NCBI GenBank assembly: GCA_000023185.1
Contig: CP001622.1
Coordinates: 3,944,501 to 4,008,500, forward strand
Origin: Rhizobium leguminosarum bv. trifolii WSM1325
GTDB lineage: Bacteria; Pseudomonadota; Alphaproteobacteria; Rhizobiales; Rhizobiaceae
Direction: 5' to 3'
Length of the DNA stretch: 64,000 bases
Position 1 is the first letter of the stretch; each line of letters begins with the position of its first letter. Positions 45,392-53,949 of the stretch are shown here, one piece after another. The notes beneath the pieces were generated by a model, which saw only the letters and a list, made by a program, of their open reading frames with translations, ran no database searches and was not told the origin of the DNA. The position numbers and the translations under genes are program-made.

Positions 45392-45829
45392 TTAGAAACC
45401 CGTTTTGCTGGTCTTGAGAAGGATATTGGTCTCGGTCGAATTGATGCCGTTGACCAGCCGGATGCGGCGCAGCGTCTCGTCGAAGGAGGCGAGGTCGCGA
45501 TCCTCGAGTTCGGCGATGAAATCCCATTTGCCGTTGGTGCTGTGCAGCGCGCGCACCTGCGGCAGGCCCCGCAACTGATCGGCCACCCTGTCGGCGAGCT
45601 TGCCGAGCACCTCGATCATGACGATGGCGCGAACGCCGGCGGAGCGCGTCTCATGGCCGGTGCGGATGGTGAAGCCGACGATGATGCCGCCGGCCACCAG
45701 CCGGTCGATACGGGCGGCAACCGTTGCCCGCGATGCGCCGGTCATCGCCGCAAGCGAGGAGACGGAAATCCGGGCGTTATGGCGAAGTGCACTCAGAAGT
45801 TCGGTGTCGAGATCGTCCACGCTGATCAC
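45392..45829 (-). CDS. Lrp/AsnC family regulator
   Basis: 145-residue regulator. The N-terminal HTH ISVSSLAAMTGASRATVAAR is followed by a RAM effector domain (for example VRAIVMIEVLGKLADRVADQ and TETNILLKTSKTGF). Start codon is GTG at 45829 (GTG-ATC-AGC-GTG). Divergent from rocF, it matches the known alphaproteobacterial arrangement in which an Lrp-type protein activates arginase/ornithine catabolism. A nested palindrome lies immediately in front of both genes. Its effector (arginine or ornithine) is inferred from context. Confidence 0.9.
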   Translation of the reverse strand: MISVDDLDTELLSALRHNARISVSSLAAMTGASRATVAARIDRLVAGGIIVGFTIRTGHETRSAGVRAIVMIEVLGKLADRVADQLRGLPQVRALHSTNGKWDFIAELEDRDLASFDETLRRIRLVNGINSTETNILLKTSKTGF

Positions 45830-45832
45830 TTT

Positions 45833-45878
45833 GTCAAAAATGGTTTATCAATTTGCGCAATCATAGTCCATTTCTGAC
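45833..45878. promoter_or_regulatory. nested palindrome between Lrp gene and rocF
   Basis: Outer arms GTCAAAAATGG (45833-45843) and CCATTTCTGAC (45868-45878) match as an inverted repeat in 10 of 11 positions. Inside, TTGCGCAA (45853-45860) is a perfect palindrome within one bp of the same centre. The element starts 4 bp ahead of the regulator GTG and 76 bp before the rocF ATG, and is the natural candidate binding site of the Lrp-type protein. Confidence 0.65.
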
Positions 45879-45953
45879 ACTTTTCCATCTTTTTGCCGCC
45901 AGCCCTTTATCCCACTATCGGTCGAAACAGGCCTCAACACGGAGCCCTCCAAA

Positions 45954-46889
45954 ATGAATGCCCAATCGCGATCTGTCACCCTCATCGGCGCGCCGCTGGA
46001 AGAAGGCTCCGGCCGCAGAGGCGCTGCCATGGGCCCTGCGGCCCTGCGCATTGCCGGCGTCGACCAGACGCTGATCGAGCTTGGCCATGACGTTGCCGAT
46101 CTTGGCGATCTCAGGATCGTACCGGCGATGGACCTGCCGAACCACCCGAAGGCCCACAATCTGAGGATCGTCGGTGCCTTCACCCGCGCGCTCGAAAGCA
46201 GCGTCCACGACGTCGCGGCCTCCGGCCGTTTCCCGCTGATTCTCGGCGGCGACCACAGCCTTTCCATGGGCAGCGTCTCCGGCATGGCCCGTTATGCCGC
46301 CGGCAAAGATCGCCCGCTCTTCGTGCTCTGGCTCGATGCCCATGCCGATTTCAACTCTCCGGCCACATCGCCTTCCGGCAATATTCATGGCATGCCCGTC
46401 GCCTTCTTTTGTGGCCAAGCGGAGTTCGCCGAGATCCTGCCGAAGGGCCGTCCGCTCGTCGACCCGAAGAATGTCTTCCAGGTCGGCATCCGTTCGGTCG
46501 ATGCGCGCGAGCGCGAGGAAATCCACGAACACGGCGTCAACGTCTTCGACATGCGCGCGATCGACGAGCAGGGTATCGGCGCCACCATGCGTGAGATCCT
46601 CGATGTCGTCACCAAAGCGAACGGCCTGCTGCATGTCAGCCTCGATCTCGATTTCCTCGATCCCGAGATTGCGCCGGGCGTCGGCACGACGGTTCCTGGC
46701 GGCGCGACTTTTCGCGAGGCGCATCTGGTGATGGAAATGCTTTCGGACAGCGGCCTCGTCTCGTCGCTCGATCTCGTCGAGCTCAATCCGTTTCTCGACG
46801 ATCGCGGCAAGAGCGCCCGCATCCTGGTGGAACTGACGGCAAGCCTCTTCGGCCGCCGCATCTTCGATCGTCCGACACGCGCCGCGTAA
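45954..46889 (+). CDS. rocF: arginase
   Basis: Manganese enzyme of 311 residues hydrolysing arginine to ornithine and urea. Metal ligands appear in LILGGDHSLSMGS, WLDAHADFNSP and VSLDLDFLDPEIAPG, all characteristic. The first step of arginine catabolism, it is followed by ornithine aminotransferase (the second step) on the same strand, with a repeat element between. Confidence 0.96.
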   Translation: MNAQSRSVTLIGAPLEEGSGRRGAAMGPAALRIAGVDQTLIELGHDVADLGDLRIVPAMDLPNHPKAHNLRIVGAFTRALESSVHDVAASGRFPLILGGDHSLSMGSVSGMARYAAGKDRPLFVLWLDAHADFNSPATSPSGNIHGMPVAFFCGQAEFAEILPKGRPLVDPKNVFQVGIRSVDAREREEIHEHGVNVFDMRAIDEQGIGATMREILDVVTKANGLLHVSLDLDFLDPEIAPGVGTTVPGGATFREAHLVMEMLSDSGLVSSLDLVELNPFLDDRGKSARILVELTASLFGRRIFDRPTRAA

Positions 46890-46938
46890 GAGCATGTCGA
46901 GCAAAAGTGTGCAGCGGTTTTGCGATAACGACATGCGT
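46889..46938. repeat. rhizobial palindromic element between rocF and rocD
   Basis: Begins on the last base of the rocF stop with AGAGCATGTCGAGCAAAAGT and ends with CGACATGCG. It belongs to the same family as the 2367-2415 element, but with GTCG in place of ATGC. It lies within the presumed rocF-rocD transcript, so it may affect relative expression. Confidence 0.6.
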
Positions 46939-46965
46939 TGAAATAAGATTAGAGGGAGAACGACC

Positions 46966-48165
46966 ATGAACACTTCGGAAAAACTGATCGCCACTGAACA
47001 ACGGCTCGGCGCCCATAACTACAAGCCGCTCGACGTGGTGCTGACGCGTGGCGAAGGTGTTTATGTCTGGGATACCGACGGCAACCGTTATCTCGATTGC
47101 CTCTCGGCCTATTCCGCCGTCAACCAGGGCCACTGCCATCCGAAAATCCTTGCCGCCATGGTCGAACAGGCAGGCAGGCTGACGCTCACCTCCCGCGCCT
47201 TCCGCAACGATCAACTTGCCTATCTCTACGAAGAACTCGCGGCTCTCACCGGCTCGCATAAGATCCTGCCGATGAATTCCGGCGCCGAAGCGGTGGAGAC
47301 CGCCATCAAGGCGGTGCGCAAATGGGGTTACGAGGTCAAGGGTGTGCCGGAGGGCAAGGCGGAGATCATCGTCTGCGCCGATAATTTTCATGGCCGGACG
47401 CTGAGCATCATCAGCTTCTCGACGGATCCCGAGGCCCGCAGCGGTTTCGGCCCCTACACGTCAGGTTTCCGCATCATTCCGTTCGGCGATGCCGAGGCTT
47501 TCGCCGCCGTAATCAACAGAAATACCGTGGCCGCCTTGATCGAACCGATCCAGGGGGAAGCCGGCGTCATCATTCCGCCGGCGGGTTATTTCACCCGCAT
47601 CCGCGAGCTTTGCACGGCAAACAACGTCACTCTTATCCTCGATGAGATCCAGACCGGCCTCGGCCGCACCGGCAAGCTGCTGGCCGAGGAGCACGAAGGC
47701 ATCGAGGCAGACGTGACGCTGATCGGCAAGGCGCTATCCGGCGGCTTCTATCCGGTGTCGGCCGTGCTTTCGAATTCCGAAGTTCTGGGCGTGCTGAAGC
47801 CCGGCCAGCACGGCTCGACCTTCGGCGGCAATCCGCTCGCCTGCGCGGTGGCCCGCGCAGCACTCAAGGTGCTGACGGAAGAGGGCATGATCGAGAACGC
47901 CGCCGTTATGGGCGACTATTTCCTCGAAGGCTTGAGGTCGATCCGCTCGAACATCGTCAGGGACGTCCGCGGCCGCGGCCTGATGATGGCCATCGAGCTG
48001 GAACCCGAAGCCGGCGGCGCGCGGCAATATTGCCATGCGCTGAAGGAGCGCGGCCTTCTCGCCAAGGACACCCACGACCACACAATTCGCCTCGCTCCGC
48101 CACTGGTCATATCTAGAGAGCAGGTCGATTGGGCGGTCTCGCAGATCGAAGAGACGATAAGCTGA
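46966..48165 (+). CDS. rocD: ornithine aminotransferase
   Basis: 399-residue class-III PLP aminotransferase converting ornithine to glutamate semialdehyde. TYPE motifs: [15 protein letters not shown] (Asp and Gln of the PLP site), [15 protein letters not shown] (Schiff-base Lys) and [32 protein letters not shown] lies upstream. Together with rocF it forms the arginine degradation module controlled by the Lrp-type protein (inferred). Confidence 0.93.
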   Translation: MNTSEKLIATEQRLGAHNYKPLDVVLTRGEGVYVWDTDGNRYLDCLSAYSAVNQGHCHPKILAAMVEQAGRLTLTSRAFRNDQLAYLYEELAALTGSHKILPMNSGAEAVETAIKAVRKWGYEVKGVPEGKAEIIVCADNFHGRTLSIISFSTDPEARSGFGPYTSGFRIIPFGDAEAFAAVINRNTVAALIEPIQGEAGVIIPPAGYFTRIRELCTANNVTLILDEIQTGLGRTGKLLAEEHEGIEADVTLIGKALSGGFYPVSAVLSNSEVLGVLKPGQHGSTFGGNPLACAVARAALKVLTEEGMIENAAVMGDYFLEGLRSIRSNIVRDVRGRGLMMAIELEPEAGGARQYCHALKERGLLAKDTHDHTIRLAPPLVISREQVDWAVSQIEETIS

Positions 48166-48463
48166 GTAAATCGGCGAACTTCTTCTTGAGGATCTCGAAT
48201 AAGCCTGGAGTATCCTGACTGCGAAAATTTCGGCTGGAGGAGATCGGCAGCAAAACTGCCTTGCCTTCATCCGAGCTTAAAAACCTTCGCAATCCCGACA
48301 CCCAATTTAGATTTGGGCAACACTCTTTCGCTAAAGTCATCGATAACCGTAACGATGCTTCGCCGAGCGCAAAGCCATCGCGTGGGATGAAGGCAAAGCT
48401 TGTCCGCGCCAATGGTGGCGCATCCGCTTCTGCCCTGGCTTACGATAGTTGGGAAGAATTCTA
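48166..48463. other. rocD-cheW gap containing MCP-tail fragment
   Basis: Apart from the tail-like frame at 48261-48464, this stretch has no gene. The left 95 bp show no recognisable protein or promoter. The shortness fits deletion of a chemoreceptor body, leaving the tail. Confidence 0.4.
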
Positions 48464-48464
48464 A
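48261..48464 (+). pseudogene. chemoreceptor C-terminal tail fragment
   Basis: The open frame (67 codons from TTG, or from 48219 after an upstream stop) ends in YDSWEEF. The last five residues match the CheR/CheB docking pentapeptide at the end of the intact receptor at 49232-50992 (SWEEF). It also has the usual linker KLVRANGGASASALAYD. Its stop overlaps the cheW ATG by one base (TAATG). There is no good start codon or RBS and no signalling domain. I read it as what is left of a deleted MCP gene, although a small translated docking peptide is possible. Confidence 0.45.
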
Positions 48465-48940
48465 TGGCGACGATCAATTCAACTAACTTCAGCGGCGATA
48501 CGCTCGAAATTATTGCCTTCCGCCTGCATGACCAGGAATTCTGCGTCAAGACCACGACCATCCGCGAAATCCGCGGCTGGGCGCCGTCGACGCCGATCCC
48601 CCATGCACCGGCCGATGTCATCGGTGTCATGAACCTGCGCGGCTCGGTGATCCCGATCATCGATCTTGCTTTCAAACTCGGCATGAAGAGCACCGTCGCC
48701 AATGAGCGCAGCGCCATCGTCGTCGCCGAAGTTCACAGCATGGTCATCGGCATGCTGGTCGACCGCGTCTCGGACATTCTCACCATCTCGTCCAGCCAGG
48801 TCCAGCCGGTGCCGGAAGTGACCGCCTCCTTCGACCGGGCCTATTGCGAAGGCATCATCGCCTCGGAAAATGGCATGATCTGCTTCCTGAACCTCGCCAA
48901 GATGTTCAAGGAAAACGAGACGGATGAACTGGCCGCCTGA
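48464..48940 (+). CDS. cheW: chemotaxis coupling protein CheW
   Basis: 158-residue scaffold coupling receptors to kinase CheA. CheW-fold marks are EIIAFRLHDQEFCVKTTTIR, VIGVMNLRGSVIPIIDLAFK and VVAEVHSMVIGMLVDRVSDI. The ATG at 48464 overlaps the stop of the preceding receptor-tail frame. No CheA lies in the window, so it must couple to a kinase encoded elsewhere. A terminator follows. Confidence 0.93.
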   Translation: MATINSTNFSGDTLEIIAFRLHDQEFCVKTTTIREIRGWAPSTPIPHAPADVIGVMNLRGSVIPIIDLAFKLGMKSTVANERSAIVVAEVHSMVIGMLVDRVSDILTISSSQVQPVPEVTASFDRAYCEGIIASENGMICFLNLAKMFKENETDELAA

Positions 48941-48964
48941 TTCTGAGAAGCCGCTAAATTATCG

Positions 48965-48992
48965 AAAAACCGCCCTCCGGGGGCGGTTTTTT
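48965..48992 (+). terminator. terminator after cheW
   Basis: AAAAACCGCC (48965-48974) and GGCGGTTTTT (48983-48992) form a stem with a CTCCGGG-type loop, ending in a T run. Confidence 0.85.
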
Positions 48993-49067
48993 ATTGCGTG
49001 AGATACTCGGCCAGCTGCGACTGTGATTCTGATATCAGAAGATTAGCAAAAGCTTTTATACGCAATA

Positions 49068-49092
49068 TTAACCATGCCCAGTCAGCATGGTT
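49068..49092 (+). promoter_or_regulatory. inverted repeat and CtrA-like half site upstream of MCP
   Basis: AACCATG (49070-49076) and CATGGTT (49086-49092) are inverted arms 9 bp apart. The first is part of TTAACCAT (49068-49075), which equals the preferred half-site of the cell-cycle regulator CtrA. A perfect second TTAA is absent (TATA at -11), so the CtrA reading is weak. Confidence 0.3.
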
Positions 49093-49231
49093 GTGAAGCG
49101 TTCGGATGACATGTTTGCGGCACATTGGGATTGCGAACCGGCCAACGGTTCGTCCCGGGACCAGCACTCCTCGTCGACCCTTGCGTCTACCAGCCTAAGC
49201 AGCAAAAGCTGCGCATCTCAAAGGGACAGCA

Positions 49232-50992
49232 ATGTTTGGTCTAAGCTCCGATTCGAACTACATTCTTGATGCCATCTCCAAATCGCAGGCGATCATAGAG
49301 TTCGATCTCAAAGGAAACATCCTCAAGGCGAACGAAAATTTCTGCAAGGCGCTTGGATACAGCCTGAGCGAGATCGTTGGTAAGCATCACGGCATGTTCT
49401 GCGAGCGGGCCTATACGGCAACCGCGGCGTATCGCGAATTCTGGGCGCGGCTCGGACGCGGCGAATATGACGCCGGCGCCTACAAGCGCTTTGCCAAGGG
49501 CAACCGGGAAATATGGATCCAGGCGTCCTACAATCCGGTTTTCAAAGGAGGCAAACCATACAAGGTCGTGAAATTCGCGGCCGACATCACCGCAGCGAAA
49601 AAGAAGGCGGTGGAGGATTCCGGCAAGCTCGCGGCGATCTCGCGCTCGCAGGCGGTGATCGAATTTGCCCCGACGGGCGAAATCTTGACCGCCAACGAGA
49701 ATTTCTGCAACGCCATGGGATATTCGCTCGCCGAGATCACCGGCAAGCACCACAGCATGTTCTGCGATCGTGCCTATACGGATACGGCCGACTATACCAA
49801 TTTCTGGAAGCGGTTGGCGCAGGGCGAGTTCATCGCCAATGAATTTGTCAGGTTCGGCAAGGGTGGCCGGCAAATCTGGATACAGGCAGCCTACAACCCG
49901 ATCCTCGATGCCGACGGCAAGGTCTACAAGGTGGTGAAGTTCGCGACCGACGTTACCCAGCGCATGAGCGCCATTTCCCTTCTCGGCACCGCGCTGCGCA
50001 ATCTTTCCGAAGGCGATCTGACAAGAACGGTGGACGCGCCTTTCGTTCCATCGATGGAGCAGCTGCGGCACGATTTCAACACCGCTGTCAAAGGCCTTTC
50101 CGAGACCATGAAGACGATCGGTCAGAATGCCAGTGCGATCGCCGCAGGGTCGAGCGAGATCGGCGCATCGGCCGACTCCTTCTCCAAGCGGACGGAACAG
50201 CAGGCAGCATCGATCGAAGAGACGGCCGCCGCGCTGGAGGAGATCACCACGACCGTCAACGATTCCAGCCGTCGTGCCGATGAGGCGGGGCGTCTCGTCG
50301 CCGTGACCAAGCAGGGCGCCGAACATTCCGGCGTCGTGGTTCGCAATGCCGTCGCGGCCATGGGCCAGATCGAACAATCCTCGCGCGAGATCACCAACAT
50401 CATCGGCGTGATCGACGACATCGCCTTCCAGACCAACTTGCTTGCGCTGAATGCCGGCGTCGAGGCGGCTCGCGCCGGTGAAGCCGGCAAGGGCTTTGCG
50501 GTCGTGGCTCAGGAGGTGCGGGAACTCGCCCAACGCTCCGCCAATGCTGCCAAGGAGATCAAGGCGCTGATCAACACGTCGGGCGAGCATGTCAAGAACG
50601 GCGTCGGGCTCGTCGGCGAGACCGGCAAGGCGCTCGAGGCGATCGTCGCACAGGTCGGCGATATCAATGGCAATGTCGCCGCCATCGTCGAAGCCTCCAG
50701 GGAACAGGCAACCGGCCTCAAGGAAATCAACCAGGCGGTCAATACGCTGGATCAGGCAACCCAGCAGAATGCCGCGATGGTCGAGGAAAGTACCGCCGCC
50801 AGCCTCAGCCTTGCGAGAGAAGCCGAAACGCTGCGTGTCCTGCTGGCTAGGTTCCGCCTACCCGGGCAGACGCAGTCGACCAGCGGAGCGGGGCCAAGAC
50901 AAACGGGCTCGCCGGCGCTGCATCTCGTTTCACGTGTCGCAAAGGCGCACGGCGCTGCCGCGGCGACCGCCCAGAGCTGGGAAGAGTTCTGA
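49232..50992 (+). CDS. soluble chemoreceptor with two PAS domains
   Basis: 586-residue methyl-accepting chemotaxis protein with no membrane helix. Two PAS domains (about residues 12-125 and 130-245) are near copies: both have ANENFC followed by GYSL and GKHH-MFC. Then come a HAMP-like linker ([11 protein letters not shown]) and the signalling domain. Its hairpin tip has [20 protein letters not shown]. It ends in SWEEF, the CheR/CheB docking tag. Aer- or energy-taxis-like sensing (redox or a cofactor) is inferred. It has no typical haem-PAS His that I can place. Confidence 0.9.
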   Translation: MFGLSSDSNYILDAISKSQAIIEFDLKGNILKANENFCKALGYSLSEIVGKHHGMFCERAYTATAAYREFWARLGRGEYDAGAYKRFAKGNREIWIQASYNPVFKGGKPYKVVKFAADITAAKKKAVEDSGKLAAISRSQAVIEFAPTGEILTANENFCNAMGYSLAEITGKHHSMFCDRAYTDTADYTNFWKRLAQGEFIANEFVRFGKGGRQIWIQAAYNPILDADGKVYKVVKFATDVTQRMSAISLLGTALRNLSEGDLTRTVDAPFVPSMEQLRHDFNTAVKGLSETMKTIGQNASAIAAGSSEIGASADSFSKRTEQQAASIEETAAALEEITTTVNDSSRRADEAGRLVAVTKQGAEHSGVVVRNAVAAMGQIEQSSREITNIIGVIDDIAFQTNLLALNAGVEAARAGEAGKGFAVVAQEVRELAQRSANAAKEIKALINTSGEHVKNGVGLVGETGKALEAIVAQVGDINGNVAAIVEASREQATGLKEINQAVNTLDQATQQNAAMVEESTAASLSLAREAETLRVLLARFRLPGQTQSTSGAGPRQTGSPALHLVSRVAKAHGAAAATAQSWEEF

Positions 50993-51086
50993 ACCATACC
51001 GGTGCAAGGCGGCACCTTGACCGGATTGCGCCGTATACGACGATAAAGCGCCGCCGCATGAAGCCCATGCGACGCGCTTTGATGGC

Positions 51087-52745
51087 TTAGCCGAACAGCG
51101 CGAAGGTTGCCCTCAGCGTCACCCAGACACCCCACAGCAGCGGAATGCCGACGACGGCCCAGGCAAGCATCGCCTTGGCGTCCAGCCCGCCTGTGCCGAT
51201 GCCGAAGGAACCCGTCGGCCCGGCATTGACGGCGGCCGACTTCGCCTGCAACGCGGCGACCTCGTCATCGGACATGAACCATTTGTCCGAAAGCGGCCTG
51301 ATCAGCGCATTGGCGATGAGCCCGAGCGCCAGCATGCCGGCGAGGATATACATGGTGCCGGTATAGAGGGTTGGCCCGGGCGCAACGCCGGCGGCGATCT
51401 GCGCTTCGCGGATATAGTTGACGACAACGGGCCCGACGATGCCGGCCGTTGCCCAGGCCGTCAGCAGCCGGCCGTGGATGGCGCCGACGAACTGCGTACC
51501 GAAAATATCGGCAAGATAGGCCGGGATCGTCGCAAAGCCGCCGCCGTACATCGACAGGATGATGCCGAAGGAGAGAACGAACAGCGCCTTGTTGCCCATG
51601 CCTGCGAAAGTGGGCGCCAGTGCATAGAGCACGATGCCGAGGACGAAGAAGCAATAATAGGTATTCTTGCGGCCGATCTTGTCGGACAGCGACGCCCAGA
51701 AGAACCGTCCGCCGATGTTGAAGAGCGACAGCAAGCCGGCGAAACCGGCGGCGATCGTGGCGATCGATGCCTTCTGCCCGGCGTCGAGCTGGGCGAAGCC
51801 GACATCCGGCAGGCCGATCAGCGAACCGGCGAAGATTTCCTGCAGCATCGGCGAGGCCATGCCGATAACGCCGATACCGGCCGAAACGTTGAGGCAAAGC
51901 ACCGCCCAGATCAGCCAGAACTGTTTTGTCCTGTGGGCATTGCTGAGGTGCACATGTTTGGTGGTGATCATCGTGCTCTTGGCTGCAGGCGGCGTCCAAC
52001 CCTCGGGACGCCAGCCGGCCGGCGGAATGCGATAGCCGAAGGCGCCGCCCATCATGAAGACGAAATAGATCACCGCCATGACGATGAAGGTCTGCCAGAC
52101 GCCGACCGAACTGTCGGTCTTGAAGGCATTCATCAGCAGGTTGGCCAATGGGGCGCCGATCATCGCACCGCCGCCGAAGCCCATGATCGCCATACCGGTC
52201 GCCATGCCGCGCCGGTCGGGAAACCATTTGATCAGTGTCGAGACCGGTGAGATGTAACCGAGGCCGAGACCGATGCCGCCGATGACGCCGGCACCGAGCC
52301 ACATCATCCAGAGCTGATGAGTAATGACGCCGATCGCCGCAAGAATGATGCCGCCGCACCAGCAGCAAGCGGAAACGACGCCCGCCTTGCGCGGACCGGC
52401 GCGCTCAAGCCAGCCGCCCCAGATGGCGGCCGATGAGCCAAGTAGAACGAAGAACAACGTATAGATCCAGCCGAGGTCGGCAACGCGCCAGTCGCAGGTC
52501 GTGGTGAACAGCGCCGAGGCGAGTGTCAGATCAGGGCAGGCCGTCGAGGCCGTGATCCCGAGCGACTTGGAAAGCGGCAGCCAGAACACGCTGAAACCAT
52601 AGGCCATGCCGATGCAGAGATGGATGGCGAGCGCTGCCGGCGGCACCAGCCACCGATTGAACCCGGGCCTTGCGACGATCCTTTCACGATCGAGCAGGCC
52701 TACCCCCGCCAACGCCCCGTCTGTACGTGTTTCCGCTGCAGTCAT
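51087..52745 (-). CDS. OFA family MFS transporter (oxalate/formate antiporter type)
   Basis: Inner-membrane carrier of about 552 residues with 12 helices. The N-terminal RWLVPPAALAIHLCIGMAYG and the GYISPVSTLIKWFPDRRGMA loop fit the OFA subfamily, which includes the oxalate/formate antiporter OxlT. It lies downstream of the formate dehydrogenase genes on the same strand (107 bp gap), pointing to formate or another carboxylate as substrate. The ATG at 52745 has RBS GGAGGAG 8 nt upstream. The known name in other species varies (YhjX-like). Confidence 0.86.
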   Translation of the reverse strand: MTAAETRTDGALAGVGLLDRERIVARPGFNRWLVPPAALAIHLCIGMAYGFSVFWLPLSKSLGITASTACPDLTLASALFTTTCDWRVADLGWIYTLFFVLLGSSAAIWGGWLERAGPRKAGVVSACCWCGGIILAAIGVITHQLWMMWLGAGVIGGIGLGLGYISPVSTLIKWFPDRRGMATGMAIMGFGGGAMIGAPLANLLMNAFKTDSSVGVWQTFIVMAVIYFVFMMGGAFGYRIPPAGWRPEGWTPPAAKSTMITTKHVHLSNAHRTKQFWLIWAVLCLNVSAGIGVIGMASPMLQEIFAGSLIGLPDVGFAQLDAGQKASIATIAAGFAGLLSLFNIGGRFFWASLSDKIGRKNTYYCFFVLGIVLYALAPTFAGMGNKALFVLSFGIILSMYGGGFATIPAYLADIFGTQFVGAIHGRLLTAWATAGIVGPVVVNYIREAQIAAGVAPGPTLYTGTMYILAGMLALGLIANALIRPLSDKWFMSDDEVAALQAKSAAVNAGPTGSFGIGTGGLDAKAMLAWAVVGIPLLWGVWVTLRATFALFG

Positions 52746-52852
52746 GAACAACTCCTCCTGGCTCAGACTTGGTTTTTCTCAGATTTTACTGTCACCGACA
52801 TATGCGCAGGCAGGTTGCTCCCGCCTCCCCTTCGCGCATGGGCCGATCCAGA

Positions 52853-53098
52853 CTATGGGACCTGGTGTGTCACCGGCTCTGGCTTTCTAATCAGAGGAAC
52901 GGCCTGAAGCACGAGCGCGTCCAGGCCGTTCTCCTCATTCTCCAGAATTTCGAACAATTGCCGCCGCATGCGCGGGTCCCAGAATTTATTGATATGGGTG
53001 GCGACCCCCTGCGCGGCCTCGCTTTGCGGCTGGCTCTTGAAGAAGGTGGCGATCTGGTTTGCCATATAGACGAGCTTGGTCTTGGTATCATGCGACAT
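52853..53098 (-). CDS. fdsD: formate dehydrogenase subunit delta
   Basis: 81-residue protein beginning MSHDTKTKLVYMANQIATFF and containing NKFWDPRMRRQLFEIL, matching FdsD of NAD-dependent formate dehydrogenases. Its role is assembly or stability of the complex, not catalysis. It overlaps the fdhD stop by about 11 bp, so it is translationally coupled. ATG at 53098 is preferred over the TTG frame start. Confidence 0.88.
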   Translation of the reverse strand: MSHDTKTKLVYMANQIATFFKSQPQSEAAQGVATHINKFWDPRMRRQLFEILENEENGLDALVLQAVPLIRKPEPVTHQVP

Positions 53099-53912
53099 CG
53101 GCAATGCTTCCGGGCGAGATGCGGTGCGGGTGGGTGAAAATCTCGAAATCCTCGCCGCGCACCAGCGCGACGAGCGTCATGCCGGCTTCTTCGGCCGTGC
53201 GGATGGCGAGAGCCGTCGGCGCCGATATGGCGATGAGCACCGGGCTGCCGAGGATCGCCGCCTTCTGCACCATCTCGACGGAAAGCCTGCTGGTGACGAC
53301 GACGGCGCCGTCCCCGCCTCTTTCACTGGCGCCGATGACGGCGCCGCAGAGCTTGTCCAGCGCATTGTGCCGACCGACATCTTCGCGCACGGCAATCAGC
53401 CCCCTGCCGGGAAGATAGAACCCGGCGCCATGCACCGCCCGCGTCTCACGATGCAGCGGCTGCGCCTCGTTCAGAAGCGAAACGGCGCGGACGATATCCG
53501 CATGCGACAGCGCCAGCGGCGATGTCGAAACGTCAGGCACCGGCCGTACCGCCTGTTCGATCGATTCGATGCCGCAGAGCCCGCAGCCGACCGGTCCCGC
53601 CATGCTGCGGCGTCGTGCCCGCAACCGATCGGCGACATCATCGACCAGGCTCACCTGCACATCGATCCCCTGCTCACCCTCGACGACCTCGATGCCCGAT
53701 ATCTCCGCCGGCCCGGCAATGATCCCTTCGGTCAGGCTGAAACCGACGGCAAAATCCTCGATATCCGCAGGTGTTGCCATCATCACCGCATGCGAACTGC
53801 CGCCGTAGGAAAAGGCGATCGGCACCTCTTCCGGCACGATGCGCGAACCGGTCTGGAGGATGCCGTTGCGGCAGGCGGTTTCGGGGGCATGGGCAGTGAC
53901 GGTGAAGGTCAT
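53088..53912 (-). CDS. fdhD: formate dehydrogenase accessory sulfurtransferase FdhD
   Basis: 274-residue protein needed to sulfurate the molybdenum cofactor of formate dehydrogenase. The active CGLCG motif lies in GPVGCGLCGIESIEQA. Further family segments are LSVEMVQKAAILGSPVLIAI and DVGRHNALDKLCGAV. In R. capsulatus the counterpart is named FdsC. It follows fdsA by 38 bp. Confidence 0.94.
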   Translation of the reverse strand: MTFTVTAHAPETACRNGILQTGSRIVPEEVPIAFSYGGSSHAVMMATPADIEDFAVGFSLTEGIIAGPAEISGIEVVEGEQGIDVQVSLVDDVADRLRARRRSMAGPVGCGLCGIESIEQAVRPVPDVSTSPLALSHADIVRAVSLLNEAQPLHRETRAVHGAGFYLPGRGLIAVREDVGRHNALDKLCGAVIGASERGGDGAVVVTSRLSVEMVQKAAILGSPVLIAISAPTALAIRTAEEAGMTLVALVRGEDFEIFTHPHRISPGSIADVA

Positions 53913-53949
53913 GATCCACGTTCCTGCTTACAGAGCCGCCCCCGCATCG

